From Victivallales bacterium (lineage in GTDB: Bacteria; Verrucomicrobiota; Lentisphaeria; Oligosphaerales; Oligosphaeraceae): DNA of 41,380 nucleotides. A program made the translations under genes and the position numbers. Of this stretch, positions 1 to 8,109 are shown one piece after another. How positions within the stretch are numbered: the stretch's first letter is position 1; every line of letters starts with the position of its first letter. Location: contig JAFZIJ010000108.1 in NCBI GenBank assembly GCA_017554445.1, forward strand, positions 1-41,380. Direction: 5' to 3'. The notes beneath the pieces are model-generated. The model did no database searches and was not told the origin of the DNA. It was given only the letters and a program-made list of their open reading frames with translations.

Positions 1-89
1 GGCGCAGGCGGGACGCACGCGCCACCTCCCGGGCGCAGGCGGGACGCACGCGCCACCTCCTCGGCGCAGGCGGGACGCCTCCGCCACAC
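1..89. repeat. 31-bp GC-rich tandem repeat behind the GH20 gene
   Basis: Three copies start at 1, 32 and 63, giving an exact 31-bp period. The array may continue left of the window. Read on the minus strand each unit is headed by GGAGG or GGGAGG followed by a GC-rich segment able to fold, with arms GGCGC/GCGCC and an inner GCG/CGC. The third copy is degenerate and abuts the stop codon of the minus-strand GH20 gene. A closely similar unit occurs at 27061, again directly after a stop codon. Likely a 3'-UTR repeat with mRNA-stabilising or terminator-like function; the function is inference. Confidence 0.8.
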
Positions 90-2450
90 CTAACGGCTAA
101 TGCCTTTCACACCGTAAATGACGACATCGCTCTTGGCGTTTTCGGCGGGAATGTAGCGGAGGCGGACGATGGTCTTGCCGTTCTGCGAGAGGAGCCATTC
201 ATAATGGTAAATCGTCACCAGACGGCCGTCGCGCAGGCGGGATTCCGTCGTGTCCGCGAAATACGTGCCGATGTAGCCGTTGTGGCGGTAGAATGGCTGC
301 GGTTGTGGCTGGCCTTGACGGCGGTTCCAGTAGCCGATGTTGCCGCCGTAAGTGACGGGAAGACGTTCTGATGAGCCGTCGTCGAACGTCACGTAGTAGG
401 CGCCGATTTCTTCTAAATCCACCCATGGCATGCGCGTCATTTCGCGGCAGGCCGTGTGGGTGAAGACGAGGCTGTCGAACCGTTTGTTCAGACGGATGTC
501 GAGGGATGTCTTGTCGATTTCCGGATTGGGCGCGCCGATTGTGCTGTAAAGCTCCGTTTCATGGTGGGCGGGAAGCAACGATGGCGACTGGCGGTTGCCG
601 AGCTGATCGCGAAGCGGCGGAATCAGACGGCGGATGATTCCGTCGTAGCTGTAGCGAAGCGCTTCACGATAGGTGGCCGACCACAGCATTTCCGCCGTGT
701 AGAAAAGATCGTAGATTTTGCCTTCGCGACCGAGAACTTCCTCTGTAACGCGCGTCCAGAAGGAGATTTCGCCGCCGACGATCAGCGGATTCTGGACGCG
801 TTTTTCGAAGCGCGGAAAGTGGCTGGAATAGAGATTGCCGATGAGCACGGGGAAGCCTTTCTCCGTCAGATTCTCTTCGATGTCCTTTCCAAGATGGAAA
901 TACCAGATGAAATCCATCATGACGATGTCCTTCGGGAGGCGGTCGATAGCGGAAACGGTCTTGTAGGAACTAGCGGACTGCAGCATGTCGCTCCAAATCA
1001 TCATCTTAAGGCCTTTGGCCGCCAGATGGTCATGGATGCGCATGACATCGTTGTAGTACAAATCGGCGGGATCCTTTTCACGGCAGACGGGGCAGACGCC
1101 GATCTGATAGACTTCGTCATGGCCTGCGTGGACGTATTTCGTCGGTTGGGCGACGTCGATGATTTCGTCCATCAAATCGAATAGGATTTTGTATGACTTT
1201 TCGTTGGACGGGCAGTAGCAGTGGGCATAGAATTTGCCTTTGTTCGCGTCTGCAAACCGTTGGTCAACCGCTTCTTCCAATGATTCTTCACGTTCGGCGA
1301 TGTCCGGATGGGCGATGGTCATGAATTGGACATGACCGAGGCTCTGGACTTCCGGAATCACGTCGATGCCGAATGAGCGGATGTAGTCGATGTAGTCCGC
1401 TACATCCGCTTTTTCGACGACGCCGTCGCCGCCAACTTCGCCATGCGGGAACTGCGGCCATTTGCCTTCGCGCGCCATCTGCTTGGCGTGGATGACGGCT
1501 TCCGTGATTTCGGGATGCGATTCAAAACGCATGCCGCCCGCGAATTCGAGAATGACGGCATTGTAGCCCATGGGGGAGATGAGATATTTGATGAGCCGTT
1601 TGGCAAAATCGAATTGGTCTGGGGGCGGCAGGAAAATGTGGACGCCGCGGAAGTTGAAACGCGGCGCGTCTTCCACGGTTCCAAGCTGGAATGAGTTGCC
1701 GCGCAACATCTTGAGAAGCGTTTCAACGGCGATGACGAAACCGCGCAAATCGGCGGCGGCGATGTCGATGTTGTTTTCTGTAACAGACAGGCGGTAGCCG
1801 TTTTCCGCGATGGCGGCGTCCTGTTTGAAGCGGATGGCACCGTCTGCTTTGGCGGTCAAGGCGTGGCCTGTTTTTTCAAGAAGTTTTTCCGCGAGAATCT
1901 CGCCTGCGCGGTTGCCGGCGGAAGTATCCGCCTGATAACCGTTAAATGACGTGATTGCAACGGTTTTGTCAGATAAAGACGATTTTGCAGGCGTTGGATA
2001 AAGCGGCAAATCATCACCGTAGGCGCCGAAGAAGTCCAGTTCGGACAGGCCGATGTCCGAGAACGGCGCATCGATGACGATTCGGCAGGCGGCCAGGCTG
2101 GTGGCGACGGTCAATGAAATCTCATGGTCGATGATTTTCTTGCCTGTCTCCGCTGCGTAAACGGCGAGCAGCTGGTCATCCTTTTCATCGTAGATGGAAA
2201 TCTTCTCCGCCTGGCAGACGGCAGGAAGGACGAGGCGGACGCTGTCGAGAAAGCACGTCTTCGAAAACGTGAGCGAGAACGCCAGTTTGGAGAGATAGAG
2301 CTGCGACCAGCGGACAAGAAGCTCCTCTCCGTTCAACGGATTGCCCGCCGCTGCCATGGCGGGAACATCCCGTGAACCTTCCTTATGGATTGTGTATGAG
2401 ACCGTTACAGGTGATTTGGCATCGTTCAGCTTTCCAAGATACATCGTCAT
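90..2450 (-). CDS. GH20-like beta-N-acetylhexosaminidase
   Basis: Glycoside hydrolase with a family 20 catalytic barrel, predicted to remove terminal N-acetylhexosamine or a related sugar. The first 150 residues look like a beta-sandwich. Residues 160-255 resemble the GH20b alpha/beta domain that precedes the barrel. The barrel opens at about 262 with the typical APRFNFRG stretch, and the catalytic Asp-Glu pair is D445-E446 in AGHDEV. A CPVC motif follows at 453-456. A C-terminal region of about 150 residues has no clear assignment. There is no signal peptide, so it should act in the cytoplasm on imported oligosaccharides. Two in-frame ATGs lie 6 bp apart; the AAGGA upstream is 3 nt from the first and 9 nt from the second, so translation may begin at 2444. 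It is divergent from the GH2 gene. The substrate cannot be read from sequence, and the protein is divergent from well-studied hexosaminidases. Confidence 0.8.
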   Translation of the reverse strand: MTMYLGKLNDAKSPVTVSYTIHKEGSRDVPAMAAAGNPLNGEELLVRWSQLYLSKLAFSLTFSKTCFLDSVRLVLPAVCQAEKISIYDEKDDQLLAVYAAETGKKIIDHEISLTVATSLAACRIVIDAPFSDIGLSELDFFGAYGDDLPLYPTPAKSSLSDKTVAITSFNGYQADTSAGNRAGEILAEKLLEKTGHALTAKADGAIRFKQDAAIAENGYRLSVTENNIDIAAADLRGFVIAVETLLKMLRGNSFQLGTVEDAPRFNFRGVHIFLPPPDQFDFAKRLIKYLISPMGYNAVILEFAGGMRFESHPEITEAVIHAKQMAREGKWPQFPHGEVGGDGVVEKADVADYIDYIRSFGIDVIPEVQSLGHVQFMTIAHPDIAEREESLEEAVDQRFADANKGKFYAHCYCPSNEKSYKILFDLMDEIIDVAQPTKYVHAGHDEVYQIGVCPVCREKDPADLYYNDVMRIHDHLAAKGLKMMIWSDMLQSASSYKTVSAIDRLPKDIVMMDFIWYFHLGKDIEENLTEKGFPVLIGNLYSSHFPRFEKRVQNPLIVGGEISFWTRVTEEVLGREGKIYDLFYTAEMLWSATYREALRYSYDGIIRRLIPPLRDQLGNRQSPSLLPAHHETELYSTIGAPNPEIDKTSLDIRLNKRFDSLVFTHTACREMTRMPWVDLEEIGAYYVTFDDGSSERLPVTYGGNIGYWNRRQGQPQPQPFYRHNGYIGTYFADTTESRLRDGRLVTIYHYEWLLSQNGKTIVRLRYIPAENAKSDVVIYGVKGISR

Positions 2451-2592
2451 GTTTCCTTATGGATGATTACGTGTTCAGGAGAGAAAATGGAAAAGACATA
2501 CCATATTACTATACTTCTGTTTTTTGTGCAAGCCATTGATGACGCAAAACACGTAAAAGTGGAAAAAAATGGTTTTATGATTAGATTAGCAT

Positions 2593-2682
2593 CTAGAAGC
2601 GCTAGAGGCTCTAGAAGCGCTAGAGGCTCTAGAAATTCCAGCAAATCCAGAACATCCAGAATATCCAGCAAATCCAAGAATA
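2593..2682. repeat. 9-bp tandem repeat, ten units, in divergent promoter region
   Basis: Ten consecutive 9-bp units run without a phase break. The first four alternate CTAGAAGCG and CTAGAGGCT. After a bridging CTAGAAATT come CCAGCAAAT, CCAGAACAT, CCAGAATAT, CCAGCAAAT and CCAAGAATA. The array ends 12 bp before the GH2 start codon, in the 244-bp space between the divergent GH20 and GH2 genes. The CCAGAA-type half is the reverse complement of the array at 40770-40814. Because the unit is three codons long, open frames on both strands cross it, but they show only repeat-derived residues. Confidence 0.85.
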
Positions 2683-2694
2683 CTCAGTAAGACC

Positions 2695-5505
2695 ATGAAT
2701 CCATTACCATTGCATCTCTCCCTTGACGGAACATGGGACTTTTTCTATTTGCCGAAGCCGTTCAACCCGCTGGCACCGTCGTTGCCGAAAGCGGAACAGT
2801 TTACAGGGCTGATGGTGACGCCCGGTTATTGGGACGACCATTATGACTTGTTCGACGAAGAGGATTTCTTCGGGCTGGAAGCGCGGTTCAATCCAGACTA
2901 CCGCAAGCCGCATTTTCCAATGGGCGTGACGTTGTTGCCACATGCCGCCAGTTCGTTTCTCGTCGGCACAGGCTTCTACCGCAAGATGTTGAAATTGCCG
3001 CAAGATGATTGGAATCAAGCAGTTCTGACGGTCGTCTGCCCGATGTGGGGCTGCTCCGTCTTCTGCAATCGGCAGCTGGCGGGAGTCGCGACCGGTTATT
3101 CAGCTCCCGTATCGTTTGATATGGGGCCGTTGCTGAACCATGACGGGCCGAACGAATTGATCATCGCCGTCTGCAACGTGCACGACGACGGCGGGGCGTA
3201 CCATCGTGTCGATGGCAGTCATGACGGCGAAGCCGTCGGAGCACGGCCTGGGCAGCATCGTGGTCTGGCCGCGCAGGGCTATCAGTCCGAACGCGGCGGC
3301 ATCGGCGGCGGCGTGTCGTTGCGGTTGACGCAGGAGGCTCGCATTGATGATTTCTTCCTGTCCTGCCAGAACGGCAACCCATTGTGGCATATAGAGTTGC
3401 AGAATGGAAACGGTTGCCAGATCGTCTGGAAAATCGCCGATGACGGGAAGACCATTCAGACGGGAAGCGTCGATTGCACGGCGGACAAACTGTCGTTCAC
3501 GACGGATAAACTGCCTGAAAAATGGAGCCATGACCATCCATTCTTATATGATATGGCAGTAGAACTGCGGGACGGCGACGGGACGCTGCTGGATGAACGC
3601 TCCGTGCGTTGGGCACCACGCACGCTGTCGCACGATGACAAACGTATTTTCGTCAACGGCCATCCTGTCTATTTCTGCGGTGTGACGGAGCATTGCTATT
3701 TTGCGGAAACATGTAATCCGCACTTCGATACGCAAAAATATCTACATGATTTGGGCGTGTTGCGGCAGGCTGGATTCAACTTCATCCGTTGTCACACATG
3801 GTGTCCGCCCGAACCGTTCTACGACGCCTGCGACCAATTGGGCATCTATGTGCAGACGGAACTGCCGTCGGTTTGGAACATGCCTGAAGCGGTGGATATC
3901 ATCCGCATGGTGCGGCGGCATCCGTGCGCCGTCATTTTCTGCGAAGGCAACGAGAAAATCATTGATGAAAAAGCGATTATCCGGCTGAAACGATTGGTTG
4001 ATGTATTGCATGAAATGGCCCCCGGCATGCTGTTCAACCCGCAGGAGGCCATGCGCGGCATCGAATACGCCTTCGCGCCCGGACAGGAATTGGCGCGGGA
4101 GCCGATGACTTACGATCCAAAACGTATGGCGGCTGTTCGTGTATTTACGGATGTTTTTGGCGCTCTGGGCGGCGAATTCAGTTATAGTCATGATGACTTT
4201 CCGGGAACGGCGGTCATCGACCGCCGCCATGCCGCTTATGGACGGCCCATCCTTTCGCATGAGGCGGGCATCCTCGGCGGCTATCTGGACTTTTCGTTGG
4301 AGGAACGCTACAAAGGGACGTTCATCGGCACGGATTTGTTCGAAGCCGCCCGCGAAAACATGCAGAAATACGGTGTTTATGAAAACGCCCGCCAATACTA
4401 TGAATTGAATTGCCGTTTCATCTCCTCCGTGCGCAAACAGCTCATGGAGAATTTGCGCGCATGCGATACGATCACGGGATTCGACTATCTGGGCGGCATT
4501 GACACGCATTGGCATCTCATCGGCTATCCATGCGGTATTTTCAATGAATTCTACGAAGAAAAATACGGCGAAAGCATTGCGGATGTCCGCCGATACACAG
4601 GCGATTCCGTCCTGCTTTGTTCCGCTGGAAAATATCGTAACCGTTTGGCGGGCACGCATTTCGCTGAACGTATCATCCTTTCGCATTTCGGACGGGAAGC
4701 CATCGCGACAGGACGTCTGCAATGGACGTTTGAGAAGACGGACGGAACATTTATCATTGAAGGATGCTGTGATTTTGAAAACGTGCAACCAGGCACCTTG
4801 CAAGATGTTGCGCAATTGGATATCGAACTGCCTGATTGGACGGACGCGGCGGCATGCATCCTGCGCGTTACGGCGTCTTTCAATGGAAATGAGTTGGAGA
4901 ACGAATGGAAATTCTGGGTGTTCCCGAAAGTGGATGATGTTGAAAATGAAACGGTTTTGTGTGCTTCTGAACTGACGGAAGAGACTTTGAAACATGTGGC
5001 GGCAGGCGGTGCGTTGCTGTTGACAGGAGGCTTTCCTGCTTGTTCAGAGACGGAAGTCTTCCGGACTTGCACATCCGGCCGTTCGCTCGGCCATGCAGGC
5101 ACGGTGGTTCACGACCATCCGATTTGGAGACGCTTCCCGCAGGAAGGTTTTGCGGATTGGCAGTTCTATCCGCTGATGACGAAGAGCCATTCGCTTGTGC
5201 AGGATGCGCAAATGCCTCCGTTCATGCCAATTCTGGAACTGATTCCGTGCTTTAAGCGAATTCGCCGGAAATCACTGATTGCGGAATTTTCGATTGGAAA
5301 AGGACGCATGATTGTCTGCGGCTTCAACTTCCAGAAGGATGATCCAGCCGTCCGCTGGATGAAGCATGTGCTGACGGAATATCTGTCGGGCGGAAAATAT
5401 GCGGAGGCCCCGTCATGGGATGTTGAGGAGCTCCAAAAGCGTATAGGCGTGACATTTACGGAGCGGCAACGGCGGCTGATTGACGCAGGGGGAAGACCTA
5501 TTTAG
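2695..5505 (+). CDS. Glycoside hydrolase family 2 protein (beta-galactosidase/glucuronidase-like)
   Basis: Retaining exo-glycosidase of GH2 type. The N-terminal sugar-binding sandwich begins with LSLDGTWDF at residues 8-16, an immunoglobulin-like middle domain spans roughly 210-310, and the TIM barrel follows. The acid/base is E420 in the CEGNE motif. The nucleophile is probably E523 in LSHEAG, about 100 residues later as expected for the clan. A long C-terminal region (about 640-936) may hold accessory sandwiches. No signal peptide is visible, so it is predicted to be cytoplasmic. Only a weak ribosome binding site is seen before ATG 2695, because the upstream DNA is a 9-bp repeat array. It is divergent from the GH20 gene and followed by an aldo/keto reductase on the same strand. 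The exact sugar specificity (galactoside, glucuronide or mannoside) is not evident. Confidence 0.85.
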   Translation: MNPLPLHLSLDGTWDFFYLPKPFNPLAPSLPKAEQFTGLMVTPGYWDDHYDLFDEEDFFGLEARFNPDYRKPHFPMGVTLLPHAASSFLVGTGFYRKMLKLPQDDWNQAVLTVVCPMWGCSVFCNRQLAGVATGYSAPVSFDMGPLLNHDGPNELIIAVCNVHDDGGAYHRVDGSHDGEAVGARPGQHRGLAAQGYQSERGGIGGGVSLRLTQEARIDDFFLSCQNGNPLWHIELQNGNGCQIVWKIADDGKTIQTGSVDCTADKLSFTTDKLPEKWSHDHPFLYDMAVELRDGDGTLLDERSVRWAPRTLSHDDKRIFVNGHPVYFCGVTEHCYFAETCNPHFDTQKYLHDLGVLRQAGFNFIRCHTWCPPEPFYDACDQLGIYVQTELPSVWNMPEAVDIIRMVRRHPCAVIFCEGNEKIIDEKAIIRLKRLVDVLHEMAPGMLFNPQEAMRGIEYAFAPGQELAREPMTYDPKRMAAVRVFTDVFGALGGEFSYSHDDFPGTAVIDRRHAAYGRPILSHEAGILGGYLDFSLEERYKGTFIGTDLFEAARENMQKYGVYENARQYYELNCRFISSVRKQLMENLRACDTITGFDYLGGIDTHWHLIGYPCGIFNEFYEEKYGESIADVRRYTGDSVLLCSAGKYRNRLAGTHFAERIILSHFGREAIATGRLQWTFEKTDGTFIIEGCCDFENVQPGTLQDVAQLDIELPDWTDAAACILRVTASFNGNELENEWKFWVFPKVDDVENETVLCASELTEETLKHVAAGGALLLTGGFPACSETEVFRTCTSGRSLGHAGTVVHDHPIWRRFPQEGFADWQFYPLMTKSHSLVQDAQMPPFMPILELIPCFKRIRRKSLIAEFSIGKGRMIVCGFNFQKDDPAVRWMKHVLTEYLSGGKYAEAPSWDVEELQKRIGVTFTERQRRLIDAGGRPI

Positions 5506-5556
5506 CCGCATTGCGGCTAAAGCTTATGGCTCATGGCTTATAGCCTATGGCTTTTT
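5501..5556 (+). terminator. Hairpin at the GH2 stop codon followed by short repeats
   Basis: TTTAGCCGC and GCGGCTAAA form a perfect 9-bp stem with loop ATT, and the left arm includes the TAG stop codon. Behind it lie imperfect copies of TATGGCT or CATGGCT that can form a second weaker hairpin, ending in a run of five T. Plausible terminator for the GH2 gene, though the classical U-tract does not follow the first stem directly. Confidence 0.5.
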
Positions 5557-5573
5557 GAATGGTATTTAACAAA

Positions 5574-5579
5574 TATAAT
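5574..5579 (+). promoter_or_regulatory. Candidate -10 element for the aldo/keto reductase
   Basis: A perfect TATAAT lies 53 bp before the start codon, in AT-rich DNA. The best -35 candidate, TTGAAT, is only 13 bp upstream, which is too close, so the promoter is tentative. A good Shine-Dalgarno (AAAGGAGC) precedes ATG 5633. Confidence 0.35.
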
Positions 5580-5632
5580 GCTATTTTAAAGAACACTTTT
5601 TCATAAAAACACCAAATAAAGGAGCAATCAAT

Positions 5633-6520
5633 ATGTTCAACAAACCGACGGATACTTTGACACTGAGCAATGGCGTGAAGATTCCATGCCTTGGTTACGG
5701 CACATGGCAGACGCCTGCAGGCGGTGTGGCCTGCGAAGGCGTGAAGACGGCTTTGAAATGCGGCTACCGCCATATCGACACGGCGAACGCATACGGCAAC
5801 GAAGAGGATGTCGGCAAAGGCATCAAGGAATCTGGCGTGCCGCGTGAGGAGATCTTCCTGACGACGAAGCACTGGATCACGGAGCGCGGCTACACGAAGA
5901 CGATCGCCACCGTCGAAGATTCGTTGAAGAATCTGGGCGTCGATTATCTGGATTTGTATCTTGTGCATTGGCCGTGTGTTGCGAAGTCCAATCCGAAATG
6001 GAAGGAAATCAATGCGGCAACGTGGCGCGGCTTCGAGAAAATGTACAAGGACGGCAAGATCCGCGCCATCGGCGTGTCGAATTATCTGCCTGAACAGTTG
6101 GATGCGTTGTTTGAGACGGCGGAAATCAAACCGATGGTGAACCAGATTGAATTTCATCCAGGCTACTATCAGCCCGAACTCGTCCGTTGGTGCAAGGCGC
6201 ACAACATGGTCGTGGAAGCGTGGTCGCCGTTGGGCTGCGGCGCTGTGCTGTCCGATCCAACGTTGGCGAAAATCGCCGCCAAATACGGCAAGAGCATCGC
6301 GCAGGTCTGCATCCGCTTTGCACTGCAGTATGGTGTCGTGCCGATGCCGAAATCGACCCATGCGGACCGCATCGCCGACAACATGAAGGTCTTCGATTTC
6401 GATCTGTCCGACGACGATATGACGGCCATCATGACGATGCCGCCCGTCGGCTACAGTACATATCATCCAACGGAAGCCCCCGCCGATACGCTGTTCGGCG
6501 GAGGGTATGATATTGATTAA
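5633..6520 (+). CDS. Aldo/keto reductase
   Basis: NAD(P)H-dependent reductase of the AKR superfamily (295 residues, full length), reducing an aldehyde or ketone, often a sugar, to the alcohol. The catalytic tetrad is complete: D49 and Y54 in HIDTANAYG, K79 in FLTTKH and H112 in LVHWP. The family signature around residues 135-150 and the C-terminal cofactor region with PMPKS are also present. Overall it resembles 2,5-diketogluconate/xylose reductase-type enzymes. It is cytoplasmic. It lies between the GH2 gene and a strong intrinsic terminator and may be a single-gene transcript. Its place beside two intracellular glycosidases suggests it acts on a released sugar, but the substrate is not shown by the sequence. 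Confidence 0.9.
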   Translation: MFNKPTDTLTLSNGVKIPCLGYGTWQTPAGGVACEGVKTALKCGYRHIDTANAYGNEEDVGKGIKESGVPREEIFLTTKHWITERGYTKTIATVEDSLKNLGVDYLDLYLVHWPCVAKSNPKWKEINAATWRGFEKMYKDGKIRAIGVSNYLPEQLDALFETAEIKPMVNQIEFHPGYYQPELVRWCKAHNMVVEAWSPLGCGAVLSDPTLAKIAAKYGKSIAQVCIRFALQYGVVPMPKSTHADRIADNMKVFDFDLSDDDMTAIMTMPPVGYSTYHPTEAPADTLFGGGYDID

Positions 6521-6536
6521 AATCGTGATAATCTAG

Positions 6537-6579
6537 CAATCCTAGCGTTTTTTTGCTAGGATTGTTTGGATTGTTTTTT
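6537..6579 (+). terminator. Intrinsic terminator after the aldo/keto reductase
   Basis: CAATCCTAGC (6537-6546) and GCTAGGATTG (6555-6564) form a perfect 10-bp stem with an 8-nt T-rich loop. It is followed by TTTGG and a run of six T ending at 6579. It closes the reductase transcript and separates it from the toxin-antitoxin-like pair. Confidence 0.85.
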
Positions 6580-6609
6580 CGAAGAAGAATAAGCATGATT
6601 AAAAGCTAC

Positions 6610-6639
6610 TTGAAAAACTCATATAGCCCCATATATTAT
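6610..6639 (+). promoter_or_regulatory. Sigma-70-like promoter for the zeta-toxin-like operon
   Basis: TTGAAA at 6610-6615 (5/6 match) and TATTAT at 6634-6639 (5/6 match) are spaced by 18 bp. A further TATAAT overlaps just downstream. It lies 54 bp before the small antitoxin-like gene and after the terminator, so the pair probably has its own promoter. Confidence 0.5.
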
Positions 6640-6692
6640 ATAATTAGGTTTATCTAGTGTTTATAGGTAATATTTTCAACAGGTGAGGTAAA

Positions 6693-6944
6693 ATGCCAGA
6701 AGAACGCATTTCATATATCAAGATGGCCGATGGCACACTTGCCCCTGTTGAGTATCAGACGGAAGCGTCACAGCAGTCAGAAGAGGCGCGCAAGTTGTCA
6801 AGATCCGTTTGGGAAGCAGGACAAGCCGCCATTAAGCGTCTGTTAAGCAAGGGAATTCCTGCTGTGTTTGTCAAAGGAAAAGATCTCATTCGTCTCTATC
6901 CTGACGGTCACGAGGAAATCATTAAGGAGAATATTATCCCATGA
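6693..6944 (+). CDS. Small protein upstream of zeta-like toxin, putative antitoxin
   Basis: An 83-residue protein, rich in charged residues, with a predicted central helix (about residues 24-48, including KLSRSVWEAG) and a C-terminal beta-rich tail ending in KENIIP. The reading frame is preceded by AGGTGAGG. Its TGA overlaps the ATG of the next gene by 4 bp, the usual mark of translational coupling in toxin-antitoxin pairs. Small proteins of this type commonly precede chromosomal zeta-toxin-like kinases in many bacteria, and I infer an antitoxin or partner role from that position. No DNA-binding domain is recognisable. Confidence 0.7.
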   Translation: MPEERISYIKMADGTLAPVEYQTEASQQSEEARKLSRSVWEAGQAAIKRLLSKGIPAVFVKGKDLIRLYPDGHEEIIKENIIP

Positions 6945-7663
6945 TTCCTCGAATGCGCATCTTTGCGGGACCAAATGGTTCGGGAAAAAGCACACTTGCA
7001 GAATGGCTTTCCAATAACTATGCTGTCAATCTCTATCATTATATCAATGCAGATATGATGTTTACAGAGATAAGTAAAGCCTTAAAAATAGCTTGCCCTT
7101 TTCCCATGGAAAACGAATCACTGCTGACTTTTATCAGTAAATCGTCTTTTCCTGATAATCACAAAGCTCTTTTTGCAGCTAGTGAAATTCATATTAAAGA
7201 TGATTTTGTTGTTTTTACCCGTGAGGCTGTCAATTCCTACACTGTTGCCATGCTTGCTGATTTCTTCCGCTCCGAGTATTTGGCAAACAACATCAGTTTT
7301 TCAAGTGAAACTGTATTTTCCCATCCTTCCAAGATTGAACTTTTTAACAAAGCATATTCCAAAGGTTTTCGCACTTATCTATATTTTGTTTCAACTGAAT
7401 GTCCTGAAATCAACATAAATCGTGTGGTTGCTCGGGTACAGGAAGGCGGACATGATGTTCCATACGATAAGATTGTTGATCGTTTCCAGCGTTGTCTTGA
7501 CAATGTGGCTAATGCAATTCCATTCCTTAATCGTGGTTATTTTTTTGACAATTCGGGAGATGGCTTCCGTTACATAGCTGAAATCAACGAAGGGAAATGG
7601 ACGCTTTATTCCTCTTTGTTACCACAATGGTTTAGAAATTCAATCTACAAAAAAGTCTATTGA
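6941..7663 (+). CDS. Zeta-toxin-like P-loop kinase
   Basis: A 240-residue P-loop NTPase of the zeta toxin type. Walker A is GPNGSGKST at residues 10-18 with K16. An ADM motif at 37-39 and the SETVFSHPSK segment at 122-131 match the family core. A conserved block follows with YLYFVST, RVVARV and GGHDVP, then an arginine-containing lid around 181-184. Zeta toxins phosphorylate UDP-N-acetylglucosamine; related stand-alone chromosomal proteins may have other substrates, so the exact reaction is uncertain. The gene is coupled to the upstream small protein by an ATGA overlap. The body is more AT-rich than the glycosidase genes on either side, which fits acquisition as an accessory module. Confidence 0.85.
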   Translation: MIPRMRIFAGPNGSGKSTLAEWLSNNYAVNLYHYINADMMFTEISKALKIACPFPMENESLLTFISKSSFPDNHKALFAASEIHIKDDFVVFTREAVNSYTVAMLADFFRSEYLANNISFSSETVFSHPSKIELFNKAYSKGFRTYLYFVSTECPEININRVVARVQEGGHDVPYDKIVDRFQRCLDNVANAIPFLNRGYFFDNSGDGFRYIAEINEGKWTLYSSLLPQWFRNSIYKKVY

Positions 7664-7734
7664 GGCAGTGGGGATATCAAATCTACCATATCAGCTCTAA
7701 TCTGATGACCAACTTTCAAGCACTCAAATAAGAA

Positions 7735-8109
7735 TCACTCAAATGCCTCAATTACCAGTTGTGTTCTGTCATTACTATCATATAAAACATAGAAATACAA
7801 TGACTTGAAGAGACAGTAAGAATATTTTCTTGCGAATAATATCTGTTCACTAGAGACAAGATGTCCAATTGACCATCCATCATCTTCTATTTGTTTGATA
7901 GTAACATCAGATTCAACAAATCTTCCATCAAGAATTTGTTTCACGTCTTGAATAGACATATTATTTTGTATTTGACTGGAATAATAGCTTAACTGGTTGT
8001 AAATAGTTGTTACTGCAATTATAATGCAAACGACTAGCACAATCGCCGAGGCCAAAAAATATAGCAGTATCTTTTTGCACTTTTGATTCATTTGTTTGGG
8101 CCATGTCAT
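7735..8109 (-). CDS. Small single-pass membrane protein, unknown function
   Basis: A 124-residue protein with one strong hydrophobic helix at about residues 13-36, preceded by a lysine-rich stretch that should stay in the cytoplasm. The remaining 85 residues are predicted outside the membrane, and they include an IQDVKQILDG segment reminiscent of small lipoprotein/BamE-type folds. I do not recognise the family. ATG 8109 overlaps the TGA of the upstream MFS gene by 4 bp, so it is probably translated by coupling as the last gene of the operon. A second ATG six codons inside is possible. The same frame remains open far into the MFS gene, but that extension is antisense-like shadow. Base composition is clearly more AT-rich than the MFS gene. 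Confidence 0.65.
   Translation of the reverse strand: MTWPKQMNQKCKKILLYFLASAIVLVVCIIIAVTTIYNQLSYYSSQIQNNMSIQDVKQILDGRFVESDVTIKQIEDDGWSIGHLVSSEQILFARKYSYCLFKSLYFYVLYDSNDRTQLVIEAFE

Noticed and set aside
2463..2690. Open frames on both strands through the 9-bp array
   Set aside because: They translate only the repeat (Ser/Arg-rich one way, Leu-rich the other) with no homology or start signals.
3742..4995. 417-codon open frame antisense to the GH2 gene
   Set aside because: It is wholly inside the GH2 reading frame with its catalytic motifs; composition is shadow-like and no start signal is seen.
5531..6466. Long open frame on the minus strand (311 codons) opposite the aldo/keto reductase
   Set aside because: The plus-strand frame has the full reductase family motifs and a ribosome site; the reverse frame has arginine/histidine-rich, family-less sequence typical of antisense shadow.
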